DNA of 64,000 bases from Candidatus Faecousia excrementipullorum (GCA_018712825.1 DVGG01000026.1:1-64000); one strand, 5' to 3'; positions 16,435-25,410 are shown, counted from the stretch's first letter. Notes: generated by a model not told the origin, from the letters alone. A program made the numbers and translations.

Positions 16435-17787
16435 TTACAGATACCGGGCAATGAGGTAGATGGAGCAGACCACCAGAACCAGAAGGGTTGCAGGAATTGC
16501 ACTCATCAGGTAGGAGCCCCAGCCGATACGGTGTCCGTTTTTCTCCGCAATGGCGCAGCCAATCACATTGGCGGAAGCGCCGATGGGGGTGCCGTTGCCG
16601 CCGATGTCGGTACCAAGGGCCAGCGCCCAGGCCAGCACAGACAGCTCCACACCGGAGGTTGCAGACAGGGACCGGATTACCGGCACCATGGTAGCTGCAA
16701 AGGGAATGTTGTCCACAAATGCGCTGGCTACGGCAGATACCCACAGGATTACCATTATCATAACGATGGGATTGCCGCCGCTGATATTGCCGATGAACTG
16801 AGAAAGAATCTCCAGGATTCCCGTCTCCTCCAGGCCGCCTACCACAACGAACAGGCCGGTAAAGAACAGAACCGTCTCCCAGTCCACGCCCTTGAGAATC
16901 TTGCCGCTGTGGCGGTTGAACACCACAAGGGTCAGCACACCGGCCAATGCACCGATGGAAGCCACGGTGATGCCCGTCTGGGCATGGGTTACCAGAAGCA
17001 CCACCGTCACCAGGAAGATAATCAGGCTGCTGACAAAGGCCGGCTTGGACTTGATGGCCTTGGCAGGATCCAGGTCACCGGAAAGATGATCCACCGGGCC
17101 GCCGGACTTGAGCTTCTTGTGATAGCGGAAATAGTAGAACAGCACCACCAGCACCAGGGCAATGAGCACCACCAGACCGGTATTGAACAGGAAGTCGGTG
17201 AAGGTAAAGCCCAGGGAGGTGCCGATAATAATGTTGGGGGGATCACCGCTCATAGTAGCGGCTCCGCCCAGGTTGGCGCAGAAAATTTCCGGCAAAATCA
17301 TGTACACAGGATTAAACTTCAGAATCAGGGACAGCTCCACCGTAATGGCAGCCATAAACAGCACCACGGTGATGCTGTCGATGAACATGGCCAGCACCGC
17401 AGAAAGGAGCATGAAGCTGATAAACAGAGGCGCCACCTTATAATGTACCTTCTTTGCCAGGTCCAGGCACAGCCACCGGAAGAAGCCGGCAATGCCCATG
17501 CCCTCCACCATGATCATCATGCCGATGAAGAACACAATGGTGGACCAGTTGATGCCGGAGGAGGAGCTCTCCGCCGCCCCCGGGGCATACCAGAATTCCC
17601 CATTCAGGAAGCACTCCAGATTCAGGGTTTTCCAGGCAGCCTCGGGGCTGTGCATGCACACCAGGAACACCAGAACCAGGGTGCAGGCTGCGCCCACCAG
17701 CGCAGGAATGTGACGATGCACCTTACCGCTGATAATGAAGGCAAACATCACCACAAAGATTGACAATGCTACAATTTGACTCATCAT
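16435..17787 (-). CDS. SLC13/ArsB-NhaD-type membrane permease
   Basis: Ion-transporter-superfamily protein of 450 residues with about 11-12 transmembrane helices. Two family-type repeats appear as FCANLGGAATMSGDPPNIIIG in the first half and DNIPFAATMVPV plus DIGGNGTPIGASANVIG in the second, as in ArsB/NhaD/CitM permeases. The substrate (dicarboxylate, Na+/H+ or arsenite) cannot be read from the sequence; no arsenic genes are nearby. Two adjacent ATGs at 17787 and 17784 both lie close to GGAGAGA. It is 29 bases after a cytidylate-kinase-like gene and probably co-transcribed with it. Confidence 0.88.
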   Translation of the reverse strand: MMSQIVALSIFVVMFAFIISGKVHRHIPALVGAACTLVLVFLVCMHSPEAAWKTLNLECFLNGEFWYAPGAAESSSSGINWSTIVFFIGMMIMVEGMGIAGFFRWLCLDLAKKVHYKVAPLFISFMLLSAVLAMFIDSITVVLFMAAITVELSLILKFNPVYMILPEIFCANLGGAATMSGDPPNIIIGTSLGFTFTDFLFNTGLVVLIALVLVVLFYYFRYHKKLKSGGPVDHLSGDLDPAKAIKSKPAFVSSLIIFLVTVVLLVTHAQTGITVASIGALAGVLTLVVFNRHSGKILKGVDWETVLFFTGLFVVVGGLEETGILEILSQFIGNISGGNPIVMIMVILWVSAVASAFVDNIPFAATMVPVIRSLSATSGVELSVLAWALALGTDIGGNGTPIGASANVIGCAIAEKNGHRIGWGSYLMSAIPATLLVLVVCSIYLIARYL

Positions 17788-17816
17788 ATTTTTCTCTCCA
17801 GATCAAACTACCAGGG

Positions 17817-18401
17817 TTATTTTTGGGCAGCCCGGACAATGATATCCACGCAGGCATCCTCGCCCAGCTTACCGCTGTCCAGACACAGGTTATAGTTTTC
17901 CCGTTCGCCCCAGACAGCGCCGGTATAGTGCTGCACATAGCTCTGGCGGTGGCTGTCCCGCTCCTTCAGGCGCTTCTCCACAGGCACGCCCGTGTCCTCA
18001 TAGTGGCTCTGAACGTAGGCCTTCCGGTAATCCATATCGGCACCGATGAATACCCGCAGGCAGTCGATTCCCGCCTCCTGGAGCAAAAATCCGGCGCACC
18101 GGCCCACAATCACACAGTCCTCTTTTGCTCCCAGCTCCAGAATAATCTGCTTCTGAATCCGGAACAACTTGTCTGTGGGGTCTTCATAGCTGGCCCGATT
18201 ACGCGTTACAATGTCAAACAGCAAGGATTTGCTGCCAATGTACTCGCCCTGTCGGGTCACAAAGTCCACATCAAAACCACTTTGTTCTGCTACCCGGTTC
18301 ACCAGTTCCTTGTCGTAAAAGGCAATTCCCAGTTTTTCCGCCACCCGCTGGGCAATGGTATGTCCGCCTGTGGCAAACTGTCGGCTAATGGTGATGACCA
18401 T
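17817..18401 (-). CDS. Cytidylate kinase-like family protein
   Basis: A 194-residue member of the cytidylate-kinase-like family (PF13189 type). It starts with MVITISRQFATGGHTIAQRVAEKLG, where the P-loop region reads ATGG instead of the usual GSGG, then YDKELV and VGRCAGFLL. The role of these proteins is not established; they are distinct from the essential Cmk. ATG 18401 follows AAGGAGGGAAAGAA. It lies between the FAD oxidoreductase (59-base gap) and the permease. Confidence 0.85.
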   Translation of the reverse strand: MVITISRQFATGGHTIAQRVAEKLGIAFYDKELVNRVAEQSGFDVDFVTRQGEYIGSKSLLFDIVTRNRASYEDPTDKLFRIQKQIILELGAKEDCVIVGRCAGFLLQEAGIDCLRVFIGADMDYRKAYVQSHYEDTGVPVEKRLKERDSHRQSYVQHYTGAVWGERENYNLCLDSGKLGEDACVDIIVRAAQK

Positions 18402-18433
18402 TTCTTTCCCTCCTTAATAAAAATATCTATTTG

Positions 18434-18451
18434 CAACTGAAAAATCAGTTG
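18434..18451. repeat. Short perfect palindrome before the cytidylate kinase-like gene
   Basis: CAACTGA-AAAA-TCAGTTG, about 33 bases before the ATG. It has no T run, so it may be an operator or a leader hairpin rather than a terminator. Function not determined. Confidence 0.4.
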
Positions 18452-18460
18452 TAAACCAGG

Positions 18461-19831
18461 TTACACCTGCCCGGAAATGGCCCGGGCCACGTACACGCCG
18501 CTGGCAGAGGCGTGGGACAAAGAGTGGGTAATGCCGCTGCCGTCGCCGATGATATAAAGGCCGGGGTAGCGGAACTGGAGGTGATGATCCACCTCTACCT
18601 CCATATTATAGAACTTAACCTCCACGCCGTAAAGGAGGGTATCCTCGTTGGCGGTGCCGGGGGCAATCTTGTCCAGGGCGTAAATCATCTCGATAATGCC
18701 GTCCAGAATCCGCTTGGGCAGCACCAGGCTCAGATCACCGGGGGTGGCGTTCAGGGTGGGGGTGATAAAGGCCTCCTGCATCCGGCTGGGGGTGGAGCGG
18801 CGTCCGGCAATCAGGTCGCCGAACCGCTGGACGATTACGCCGCCCCCCAGCATATTGCTGAGCCGGGCAATGCTCTCGCCATAGCCGTTGGAGTCCTTGA
18901 AGGGCTCGGAGAAGTGCTTGGCTACCAGCAGAGCAAAGTTGGTGTTCTCCGTCTGCTTGGCCGGGTCCTCATAGCTGTGGCCGTTGACGGTGATGATGCC
19001 GTTGGTATTCTCGTTTACCACGGCGCCCTTGGGATTCATGCAGAAGGTGCGGACCAAATCCCCATACTTCTGGGTGCGGTACACAATCTTACTCTCGTAC
19101 AGCTCATCTGTCAAGTGCTCAAATACGGCTGCCGGCAGTTCCACCCGGACGCCGATGTCCACCCGGTTGGAATGGACGGGAATCTCCAGGCTCTTGCAGA
19201 CCTCCTCCATCCATTTGCTGCCGCTGCGGCCCACAGAAACAATGCACTTGCCGCAGGTATAGGCACCATCGTCGGTGGTCACCTGGTACCCCTCCCCTTC
19301 CGCAGCCAGGGAACGAACCGGGGTGTCAAAGTAGAAATCCACCTTGTCTTTCAGGTAGGCATAGAGGTTTTCCAGCACCACGTAGTTGATATCCGTGCCC
19401 AGGTGCCGGACGGACGCATCCAGAAGGTGCAAATCGTTCTGAATACACAGTGTTTTGAACCGGGAACCGGCGGTGGTGTAGAGCTTGGTGCCTTCGCCGC
19501 CGTAGCGCATATTGATATCGTCCACATAGCGCATCAGGTCCAGAGCCTGCTTCTTGCCGATGTATTCGTAAAGGGTGCCGCCAAAGTCGTTGGTGAAATT
19601 GTATTTGCCGTCAGAGAAGGCACCTGCTCCGCCGAAGCCGCTCATAATGCTGCAGCTTTTGCAGCCGATGCAGCTTTTGATTTTCTCTCCGTCAATGGGA
19701 CAGCGGCGTTTTTCCAGGGGATGCCCGGCTTCAAATACCGCCACCTTCAGGGAAGGATTGGTCTGACAAAGCTCGTAGGCAGAGAAAATGCCCCCCGGGC
19801 CTGCTCCAATAATAACCACATCGTACTGCAT
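18461..19831 (-). CDS. FAD-dependent oxidoreductase (BFD/aminoacetone-type NAD(P)/FAD family)
   Basis: Soluble flavoprotein of 456 residues. The Rossmann FAD motif is VIIGAGPGGIFSAYEL, followed by a cysteine-rich insertion (CPIDGEKIKSCIGCKSC), FGGAGAFSDGKYN, CIVSVGRSG, and a C-terminal GDGSGITHSLSHASASG that closes the FAD site. It resembles the FAD-dependent dehydrogenases common in Clostridia; the physiological substrate is unknown. The start is ATG 19831 behind TTGGAGGACACT; an in-frame TTG four codons upstream overlaps that ribosome site. Confidence 0.87.
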   Translation of the reverse strand: MQYDVVIIGAGPGGIFSAYELCQTNPSLKVAVFEAGHPLEKRRCPIDGEKIKSCIGCKSCSIMSGFGGAGAFSDGKYNFTNDFGGTLYEYIGKKQALDLMRYVDDINMRYGGEGTKLYTTAGSRFKTLCIQNDLHLLDASVRHLGTDINYVVLENLYAYLKDKVDFYFDTPVRSLAAEGEGYQVTTDDGAYTCGKCIVSVGRSGSKWMEEVCKSLEIPVHSNRVDIGVRVELPAAVFEHLTDELYESKIVYRTQKYGDLVRTFCMNPKGAVVNENTNGIITVNGHSYEDPAKQTENTNFALLVAKHFSEPFKDSNGYGESIARLSNMLGGGVIVQRFGDLIAGRRSTPSRMQEAFITPTLNATPGDLSLVLPKRILDGIIEMIYALDKIAPGTANEDTLLYGVEVKFYNMEVEVDHHLQFRYPGLYIIGDGSGITHSLSHASASGVYVARAISGQV

Positions 19832-19914
19832 AGTGTCCTCCAAAATAAGCGCCGACCTGGGCAGCGAATCCCGGTCGGCGACTGTAAAATTAGGGCCAGA
19901 TTGTTACCCGACAT

Positions 19915-19943
19915 AGAATAGCACAAGGACCTAAAATTGTCAA
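19915..19943 (-). promoter_or_regulatory. Sigma-A-type promoter of the FAD oxidoreductase gene
   Basis: On the minus strand TTGACA, 17-bp spacer, TATTCT. The transcript would begin with a hairpin between 19850 and 19880 (arms CGCCGACC and GGTCGGCG) just before the ribosome site. Confidence 0.65.
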
Positions 19944-19958
19944 GCTGAGCCAAACCGG

Positions 19959-21254
19959 TCAATTTTTGATTTTTTGTGAACTTTTTTCTACGAAAAAGCC
20001 CAAAAGCCAGGTAATGGCTTCCGAGGCAGGAAAGGCCAGCCACACGCCGGTCACCCCCAGCAGACGGGACAAAAGCAGCGCCATCACCACAATGGACACC
20101 ACACCCCGGGACAGGGCAATGACAGAGGAGGCAAACCCCTGCCCCACGGCGCTGAAAAAGCCGGATTTGATGATATTTACCGCCGCCAGAAGGAATCCCA
20201 GAAAATACAGCCGCAGCCCCGGCTCTGCCAGCGCTGCCAGCTCCCGGGAGTTCTGGCTGTTGAAAAGGGATACCACCGGCGCCGTGAACAGCCACACCCC
20301 AGCCACCACCAGGCAGGCAATCACAAGGCCGGTACCTACGCTGTAACGGTAGATTTTCCGTTCTCCTGCCCTGTCCATCTGACCATGGGCGCTGCTGGCC
20401 ACCGGCTGAAGGCCGATGGACACGCCGTTGAGCAGGGCCGTGGCGACCAGTGCCGTATTGGCAACCACACCATAGGCCGCCACCGCTACATTCCCCGACA
20501 GGGACAAAAGCAGGAAGTTAAATACCAGCGTGGTGATGCCGCTGGAAAGCTCCCCCACAAAGGCGGACACCCCCAGCACGCAGGAGCCGGTGAGCCGCTT
20601 CCAGGAGGGCCACTTCCAGGTAAAGGGAATGGTATTCTTCCGGGACAGGTAGTGGAACAGGCAGATCGACATGCTTACAATGGGAGAAATCCCCGTAGCC
20701 AGCGCCGCTCCCACCATGCCCATGTTCATGGGGAACATGAACACATAGTCAAAGATAATGTTGAAAAAGCCGCTGCACAGGGTAGCCACCATGGCAATGT
20801 TGGGGGCGTTATCGTTGCGGACGAAGGCTGTAAAGGTATAGTTCAGCATAAAGAAAGGTGCAAAAAGCAGCACCGTCCGCAGGTAGGGCTCTCCCACACC
20901 CCGAATCTCCCGGTCCGCTCCCAGAAGGGTCAGTACCTGATCCGGGCAAAGCACACCACACAAAAGAAACACCAGGCTGGCCAGCAGGGCAAACCAGCAG
21001 GCGTTGGAGAAATAATGCCGGGCCTCCTCCCTGCCTGCCGCTTTTTCCAGACTGTACCGGGTGGCAGAACCGATGCCAATCATGGCACCGATGGCAAACA
21101 TCAATCCGTACACCGGAAGCACCAGATTCAAGGCGGTCATGCCGTTGGCACCGGCCGCCAGGGAAATAAAGAAGGTATCTGCCAACAAATAGCAGGAGAT
21201 TCCCAACATAGCCAGAATGTTGGGAAGAATATAACGTCTTAGCTGTTGTTTCAC
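19959..21254 (-). CDS. MATE family efflux transporter
   Basis: Multidrug/toxin-extrusion-family membrane protein of 431 residues with about twelve hydrophobic helices in two halves. Typical features are PNILAMLGISCYLLADTFFISLAAG near the start, GIGSATRYS, and a polar FVRNDNAPNIAM loop. The start is GTG 21254, six bases after GAGAGGAG. The substrate is unknown. It has its own promoter at 21323-21351 and is separated from the FAD oxidoreductase gene by another promoter. Confidence 0.92.
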   Translation of the reverse strand: MKQQLRRYILPNILAMLGISCYLLADTFFISLAAGANGMTALNLVLPVYGLMFAIGAMIGIGSATRYSLEKAAGREEARHYFSNACWFALLASLVFLLCGVLCPDQVLTLLGADREIRGVGEPYLRTVLLFAPFFMLNYTFTAFVRNDNAPNIAMVATLCSGFFNIIFDYVFMFPMNMGMVGAALATGISPIVSMSICLFHYLSRKNTIPFTWKWPSWKRLTGSCVLGVSAFVGELSSGITTLVFNFLLLSLSGNVAVAAYGVVANTALVATALLNGVSIGLQPVASSAHGQMDRAGERKIYRYSVGTGLVIACLVVAGVWLFTAPVVSLFNSQNSRELAALAEPGLRLYFLGFLLAAVNIIKSGFFSAVGQGFASSVIALSRGVVSIVVMALLLSRLLGVTGVWLAFPASEAITWLLGFFVEKSSQKIKN

Positions 21255-21322
21255 CGAATACTCCTCTCAAGCTCTCCCGGAAAAGGCTGATTGCCCCTAT
21301 CCCCAGGGTATTTTTCCCGGTA

Positions 21323-21351
21323 ATTATAGTGGAAGCAGGAAGATTTGTAAA
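21323..21351 (-). promoter_or_regulatory. Sigma-A-type promoter of the MATE gene
   Basis: Minus strand TTTACA, 17-bp spacer, TATAAT, about 70 bases before the GTG start. Confidence 0.65.
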
Positions 21352-21444
21352 CAGATTTTCCGGTATTTTTTTCGAAAATCCCCCACCTCCCGGGAATATT
21401 TTATCAATCCATAACAAAACCTTATCGCACTTTTTGAGATAATA

Positions 21445-21453
21445 TGCTATAAT
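21445..21453 (+). promoter_or_regulatory. Extended -10 promoter of the sirohaem-reductase fusion gene
   Basis: TGCTATAAT, an extended -10 element, 37 bases before the ATG at 21490. No good -35 is visible. Confidence 0.55.
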
Positions 21454-21489
21454 CAGTACGAAAATACTTTTTGAAAAGGAGATTTGCCA

Positions 21490-24063
21490 ATGAATGTCAT
21501 CGTAATCGGCGGTGTTGCCGCGGGCACCAAGGCTGCCGCCAAGCTGAAGCGGGAAGACCGCAGCGCAAATGTGACCATTTACACCAAGGGTCAGGATATT
21601 TCCTACGCTGGATGCGGTCTGCCCTACTATGTGGGCGGAAGCATCGAAACCCGGGAGGAGCTGATTGTCAACTCCCCCGAAAAGTACCAGGGTCTTACCG
21701 GGGTAAATGTGTTCACCGCCATGGAGGCTACCGCAGTGGATGCCGCCGCCAAGGCTGTGACCGTCCGAAATACCCAGACCGGCGAGAGCAGCGTGGTAAA
21801 CTACGACCGGCTGGTGCTGGCTGTAGGCGCTGAGCCCTTCGTGCCCGGTGTTCCCGGCGTGAACCTGCCCGGCGTTTACACCATGCGTACCCCCGACGAT
21901 GCCACCGGACTCCGGGCTTATGTGGACGAGAACCACTGCCGCAATGCCGTTGTGGTAGGCGGCGGCTTCATCGGTCTGGAAATCGCCGAGAACCTGATGG
22001 CCAAGGGCCTGTCCGTTACCGTGGTGGACATGGCAAATCAGCTGATGCCCAACATCTTCGACCCGGAAATGGCCGACTATGTCCGTCGTAAGCTCCAGGC
22101 CAAGGGTATGCGGATTCGCACCGGCACTGCTCTGAAGGGCATTACCGGCACCGCCAAGGCTGAGGGCGTGGACACCAGCGCCGGCGTGCTGCCCGCTGAT
22201 GTGGTGGTACTGGCCATCGGTATCCGTCCTGCCACCGGCTTCCTGGCCGACTCCGGCATTGAGATGTTCAAGGGCACCATTGTGGTGAACGACCACCAGC
22301 AGACCAACCTGCCGGATGTATACGCCGTGGGCGACTGCGCCATGGTTCACAACCGGATTACCGGCAAGGGTCAGTGGTCTGCCATGGGCTCCACCGCCAA
22401 CATCACCGGCCGCTGCCTGGCCAAGAACCTCACCGGCACCGACACCCCCTACGGCGGCTGCATGGGTACCGGCGTTGTGAAGCTGGCTGACGACCTCAAT
22501 GGCGGCCGTACCGGTCTGACTGAGGCCCAGGCCAAGGATGCAGGCTTCGATGTGATTACCGCTCTGTGCGTCACCGACGATAAGGCTCACTACTATGCCG
22601 ACGCTTCCACCTTCGTCACCAAGCTCATCGCCGACAAGACCACCGGCAAGCTCCTGGGTATTCAGGTGCTGGGCGGCGGCGCTGTGGACAAGATGGTGGA
22701 CATTGCCGTCACCGGCATTGCCATGAACGCCAAGGTATCTGATTTCGACACCTTGGACTTTGCCTATGCACCTCCCTTCTCCACCGCCATCCATCCCTTC
22801 GTTCAGGCCTGCTACATTCTGGAGAACAAGATGTCCGGCGCCTTCGAGACCTTCACCCCTGTGGAGTATGCCGCCGGTGCCGCCAAGGGCTACCGGGTGC
22901 TGGACGCCCATCCCGCAGCTACCCTCCCCGGTGCTGAGTGGGTGGATCTGGCCAAGGTCAACGCTCCCATTGAGGGCACCAACCTGGACGACAAGCTGCT
23001 GCTGGTCTGCGCCAAGGGCAAGCGTGGCTATTTCCTCCAGAACCGCATGAAGGCTCTGGGCTACACCAACACCCGGGTGCTGGAAGGCGGCGCCTTCGTC
23101 AACACCGTGAAGATCTCCGTTCCTGCCACCGCACTGAGCGCTACGGAAATCAAGCGGGTAAAGGGTCTGGGCTGCCTGCAGGACAAGCGCTACCCTGATG
23201 TGTTCAATGTCCGGGTAATCACCCGCAACGGCTACATCACCACCGATGAGCATCGTGCCATCGCGGAAGCCGCCGAGAAGTTCGGCAGCGGCGCCGTTAC
23301 CATGACCACCCGTCTGACTCTGGAGATTCAGGGCGTCAAGTACGAAAACATCATGCCTCTGGTTGAGTTCCTGAACGAGCATGGTCTGCTGACCGGCGGC
23401 ACCGGCTCTCTGGTGCGGCCTGTGGTAGCATGTAAGGGTACCACCTGCCAGTACGGTCTGCTGGATTCCTTCGGCCTCAGCGAGAAGATTCACGAGCGTT
23501 TCTACATTGGCTATCACGGCGTGACCCTGCCCCACAAGTTCAAGATTGCCGTGGGTGGCTGTCCCAACAACTGTGTCAAGCCCACCCTCAATGACGTGGG
23601 TATCGTTGGCCAGAGAATGCCCATGGTGGATCTGTCCAAGTGCCATGGCTGCAAGGTCTGCCAGGTGGAGAACAACTGCCCCATCCACATCGCCAAGATG
23701 GTGGACGGCAAGATTCAGATCAACCCCAACGAGTGCAACAACTGCGGCCGCTGCAAGGGCAAGTGCCCCTTCGGCGCTATGGAAGAGCACGTGGACGGCT
23801 ACAAGATTTACATCGGCGGCCGCTGGGGCAAGAAGATTGCCCACGGTCAGGCTCTGAACAAGCTGTTCACCTCCGAGGAAGAGGTCATGGACATGATCGA
23901 GCGGGTCATCCTGTTCTTCCGGGATGAGGGCATCACCGGCGAGCGTCTGGCAGATACCGTGGATCGTCTGGGCTTCGAATATGTGGAGAACAAGCTCCTG
24001 ACCCAGCCTGTCAATAAAGAAGCCATCCTGAACAAGGTAGTCAAGGGCGGCGCGACCTGCTGA
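21490..24063 (+). CDS. CoA-disulfide-reductase/rhodanese/sirohaem-reductase/ferredoxin fusion protein
   Basis: A 857-residue fusion, with probable roles in sulfur transfer and sulfite- or nitrite-type reduction. Residues 1-440 form an NAD(P)H/FAD pyridine nucleotide-disulfide oxidoreductase with GGVAAGTKAA and the CoADR-type active cysteine in SYAGCGLPYY (C42). About 480-545 is rhodanese-like (LLLVCAKGKRGYFLQNRMKALGY, cysteine near 507). About 550-705 is a sulfite/nitrite-reductase half with C-x4-C near 647 and 652 and GGCPNNC near 691, a sirohaem/[4Fe-4S] pattern. About 710-770 holds two 4Fe-4S ferredoxin motifs (CHGCKVC...CP and CNNCGRCKGKCP). ATG 21490 follows AAAAGGAG. Activity is untested; the domain order is clear. 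Confidence 0.85.
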   Translation: MNVIVIGGVAAGTKAAAKLKREDRSANVTIYTKGQDISYAGCGLPYYVGGSIETREELIVNSPEKYQGLTGVNVFTAMEATAVDAAAKAVTVRNTQTGESSVVNYDRLVLAVGAEPFVPGVPGVNLPGVYTMRTPDDATGLRAYVDENHCRNAVVVGGGFIGLEIAENLMAKGLSVTVVDMANQLMPNIFDPEMADYVRRKLQAKGMRIRTGTALKGITGTAKAEGVDTSAGVLPADVVVLAIGIRPATGFLADSGIEMFKGTIVVNDHQQTNLPDVYAVGDCAMVHNRITGKGQWSAMGSTANITGRCLAKNLTGTDTPYGGCMGTGVVKLADDLNGGRTGLTEAQAKDAGFDVITALCVTDDKAHYYADASTFVTKLIADKTTGKLLGIQVLGGGAVDKMVDIAVTGIAMNAKVSDFDTLDFAYAPPFSTAIHPFVQACYILENKMSGAFETFTPVEYAAGAAKGYRVLDAHPAATLPGAEWVDLAKVNAPIEGTNLDDKLLLVCAKGKRGYFLQNRMKALGYTNTRVLEGGAFVNTVKISVPATALSATEIKRVKGLGCLQDKRYPDVFNVRVITRNGYITTDEHRAIAEAAEKFGSGAVTMTTRLTLEIQGVKYENIMPLVEFLNEHGLLTGGTGSLVRPVVACKGTTCQYGLLDSFGLSEKIHERFYIGYHGVTLPHKFKIAVGGCPNNCVKPTLNDVGIVGQRMPMVDLSKCHGCKVCQVENNCPIHIAKMVDGKIQINPNECNNCGRCKGKCPFGAMEEHVDGYKIYIGGRWGKKIAHGQALNKLFTSEEEVMDMIERVILFFRDEGITGERLADTVDRLGFEYVENKLLTQPVNKEAILNKVVKGGATC

Positions 24064-24080
24064 TTGAAGGAGACATAGAA

Positions 24081-24319
24081 ATGAAGAGAGAGAGAGTTTA
24101 CACAAGGCATTTGCCATCCTGCTGTCCTTCACCATTGCCCTGCTGGTGGGCCGGAAGGCTCTGAAGGTGTCTGAGAACACCTCCATTCTGGTAGGCGGCG
24201 GCACCTGCATCTGCGGCGGCACCGCCATTGCCACCCTGAGCAGGATTGTGAAGGCCAAGGAGGAGGAGATTGCCTTTGCCATGGCTGCCATCTTCCTGTT
24301 CGCAGGTTATGTAGGCTGA
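24081..24319 (+). pseudogene. Decayed fragment of a YeiH-family putative sulfate exporter gene
   Basis: GAAGGAGACATAGAA precedes ATG 24081, but that frame soon closes. The second frame is open to TGA at 24317 and reads LLSFTIALLVGRKALKVSEN, then CICGGTAIATLSRIVKAKEEEIAFAMAAIFLF, a recognisable YeiH/UPF0324 segment (about 70 of some 330 residues). The frame switch falls in a short GA repeat at 24086-24096. Most of the gene is deleted and the C terminus is cut just after the conserved IFLF. It follows the sulfur-linked fusion gene by 17 bases, so the two probably once formed an operon. Confidence 0.75.
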
Positions 24320-24329
24320 TTTCCCCATG

Positions 24330-24371
24330 AAAGATCCCCAAGCCGGTATCGCCGGTTTGGGGATCTTTTTT
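24330..24371 (+). terminator. Intrinsic terminator after the yeiH fragment
   Basis: AAAGATCCCCAAGCCGG pairs with CCGGTTTGGGGATCTTT (one G-U pair) followed by T residues. It also lies at the 3' end of the converging aldo/keto reductase gene. Confidence 0.88.
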
Positions 24372-25282
24372 TACGGAAGAATGTTTCCTGCTGCCCGGTA
24401 GAGGCTGTACCACTCCTCCCGGGTCAGGACAATGTCCGCCCCCTGGGCAATGCCCGGGGCCCGCCGGGGATTGGTGGTGCCTACCACCACCTGCATATTG
24501 GCAGGATGGCGGAGAAGCCAGGCTACTGCAATGCCGTTGGTGGTGGTGTCGTATTTTTCTGCCAGGCGTTCCAGCTCCCGGTTCAGCTTCCGGTAGTCGG
24601 GATTTCCCAGGAACGTCCCTTCAAAGGCACCATACTGGAAGGGGCTGTAGCACTGGATGGTCATGCCCTCCATCCGGCAGTAATCTACAATACCCTCATC
24701 CCGGCAGATGCCCCGCACGTCTGTGGTATTGAAGTAGGCAGGGCCGTCCAGCACCAGGGTATGGGCCAGGGACAGCTGAATCTGATTGATTTCCAAAGGC
24801 CGCCGGACACAGGTTTTCAGCAGCTGAATCTGGCTGGGGGTGTGGTTGCTGACACCGAAGTGGAGAACCTTTCCCTGCTGGGCAAGCTCGTCAAAGGCCT
24901 CTGCCACCTCCTCCGGCTCCATCAGCAAATCCGGACGGTGAAGAAGCAGATAATCCAGCCGGTCCGTTTTCAGTCGGCTGAGAATCCCATCCACACTCTC
25001 CAGAATGTAGTCCTTGGAAAAATCATACCGTCCCACCCGGATGCCGCACTTACTCTGGAGAATCAGCTTCTCCCGCAGCCCCGGGTTCCGGCTCAGAACC
25101 CTGCCGAACAGCTCCTCACAGGTTCCCTGTCCGTAGATGTCCGCATGGTCCCAGTAGTTGACACCCAAATCCAGTTGGGTCTGAATGAGGCCTTCCAGCT
25201 GCTCCTCAGAAAGGCCTCCGATTCGCATGCAGCCCTGGATAATGGCAGGTACGTTTCTGCCGCCGATGCTTACCTGTTTCAT
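24371..25282 (-). CDS. Aldo/keto reductase
   Basis: NAD(P)H-dependent oxidoreductase with the TIM-barrel aldo/keto reductase fold, 303 residues. WDHADIYGQG carries the catalytic Asp/Tyr, KCGIRV the lysine, LLLHRPD the histidine, and VVVGTTNPRR the cofactor-binding end. It resembles YdhF-like family members; the substrate is unknown. I chose ATG 25282 (MKQVSIGG) because AAAGGA lies 8 bases upstream, while the ATG three codons earlier overlaps that site. It is divergent from an ABC exporter. Confidence 0.92.
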   Translation of the reverse strand: MKQVSIGGRNVPAIIQGCMRIGGLSEEQLEGLIQTQLDLGVNYWDHADIYGQGTCEELFGRVLSRNPGLREKLILQSKCGIRVGRYDFSKDYILESVDGILSRLKTDRLDYLLLHRPDLLMEPEEVAEAFDELAQQGKVLHFGVSNHTPSQIQLLKTCVRRPLEINQIQLSLAHTLVLDGPAYFNTTDVRGICRDEGIVDYCRMEGMTIQCYSPFQYGAFEGTFLGNPDYRKLNRELERLAEKYDTTTNGIAVAWLLRHPANMQVVVGTTNPRRAPGIAQGADIVLTREEWYSLYRAAGNILP

Positions 25283-25310
25283 GGTATTCATCCTTTCACT
25301 TTTTTCTTTC

Positions 25311-25339
25311 AGTATAGGGCAATATCCTCTGCAAGTCAA
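25311..25339 (-). promoter_or_regulatory. Sigma-A-type promoter of the aldo/keto reductase gene
   Basis: Minus strand TTGACT, 17-bp spacer, TATACT. Confidence 0.7.
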
Positions 25340-25347
25340 TTCCCATA

Positions 25348-25376
25348 TTGACCGGCGGTTTTTCCTGTGATATGCT
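25348..25376 (+). promoter_or_regulatory. Sigma-A-type promoter of the ABC exporter operon
   Basis: TTGACC, 17-bp spacer, TATGCT. The -35 boxes of this and the opposing promoter are only 8 bases apart, so the divergent units may share control. Confidence 0.7.
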
Positions 25377-25410
25377 ACCGGAAACAACACCTTGGAAAGA
25401 GGGGCTGGAA

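Noticed and set aside
16531..17763. Long plus-strand frame antisense to the permease gene
   Set aside because: A His/Gln-rich composition typical of an antisense shadow; the minus frame has clear transmembrane motifs.
24081..24152. Functional small ORF from ATG 24081
   Set aside because: It closes after 23 codons out of frame with the YeiH-like segment; better explained as a broken gene.
20809..24291. A 1160-codon minus-strand frame across the MATE promoter and the fusion gene
   Set aside because: It is antisense to the well-supported fusion gene and would overlap the MATE gene in another frame; no domain recognised.
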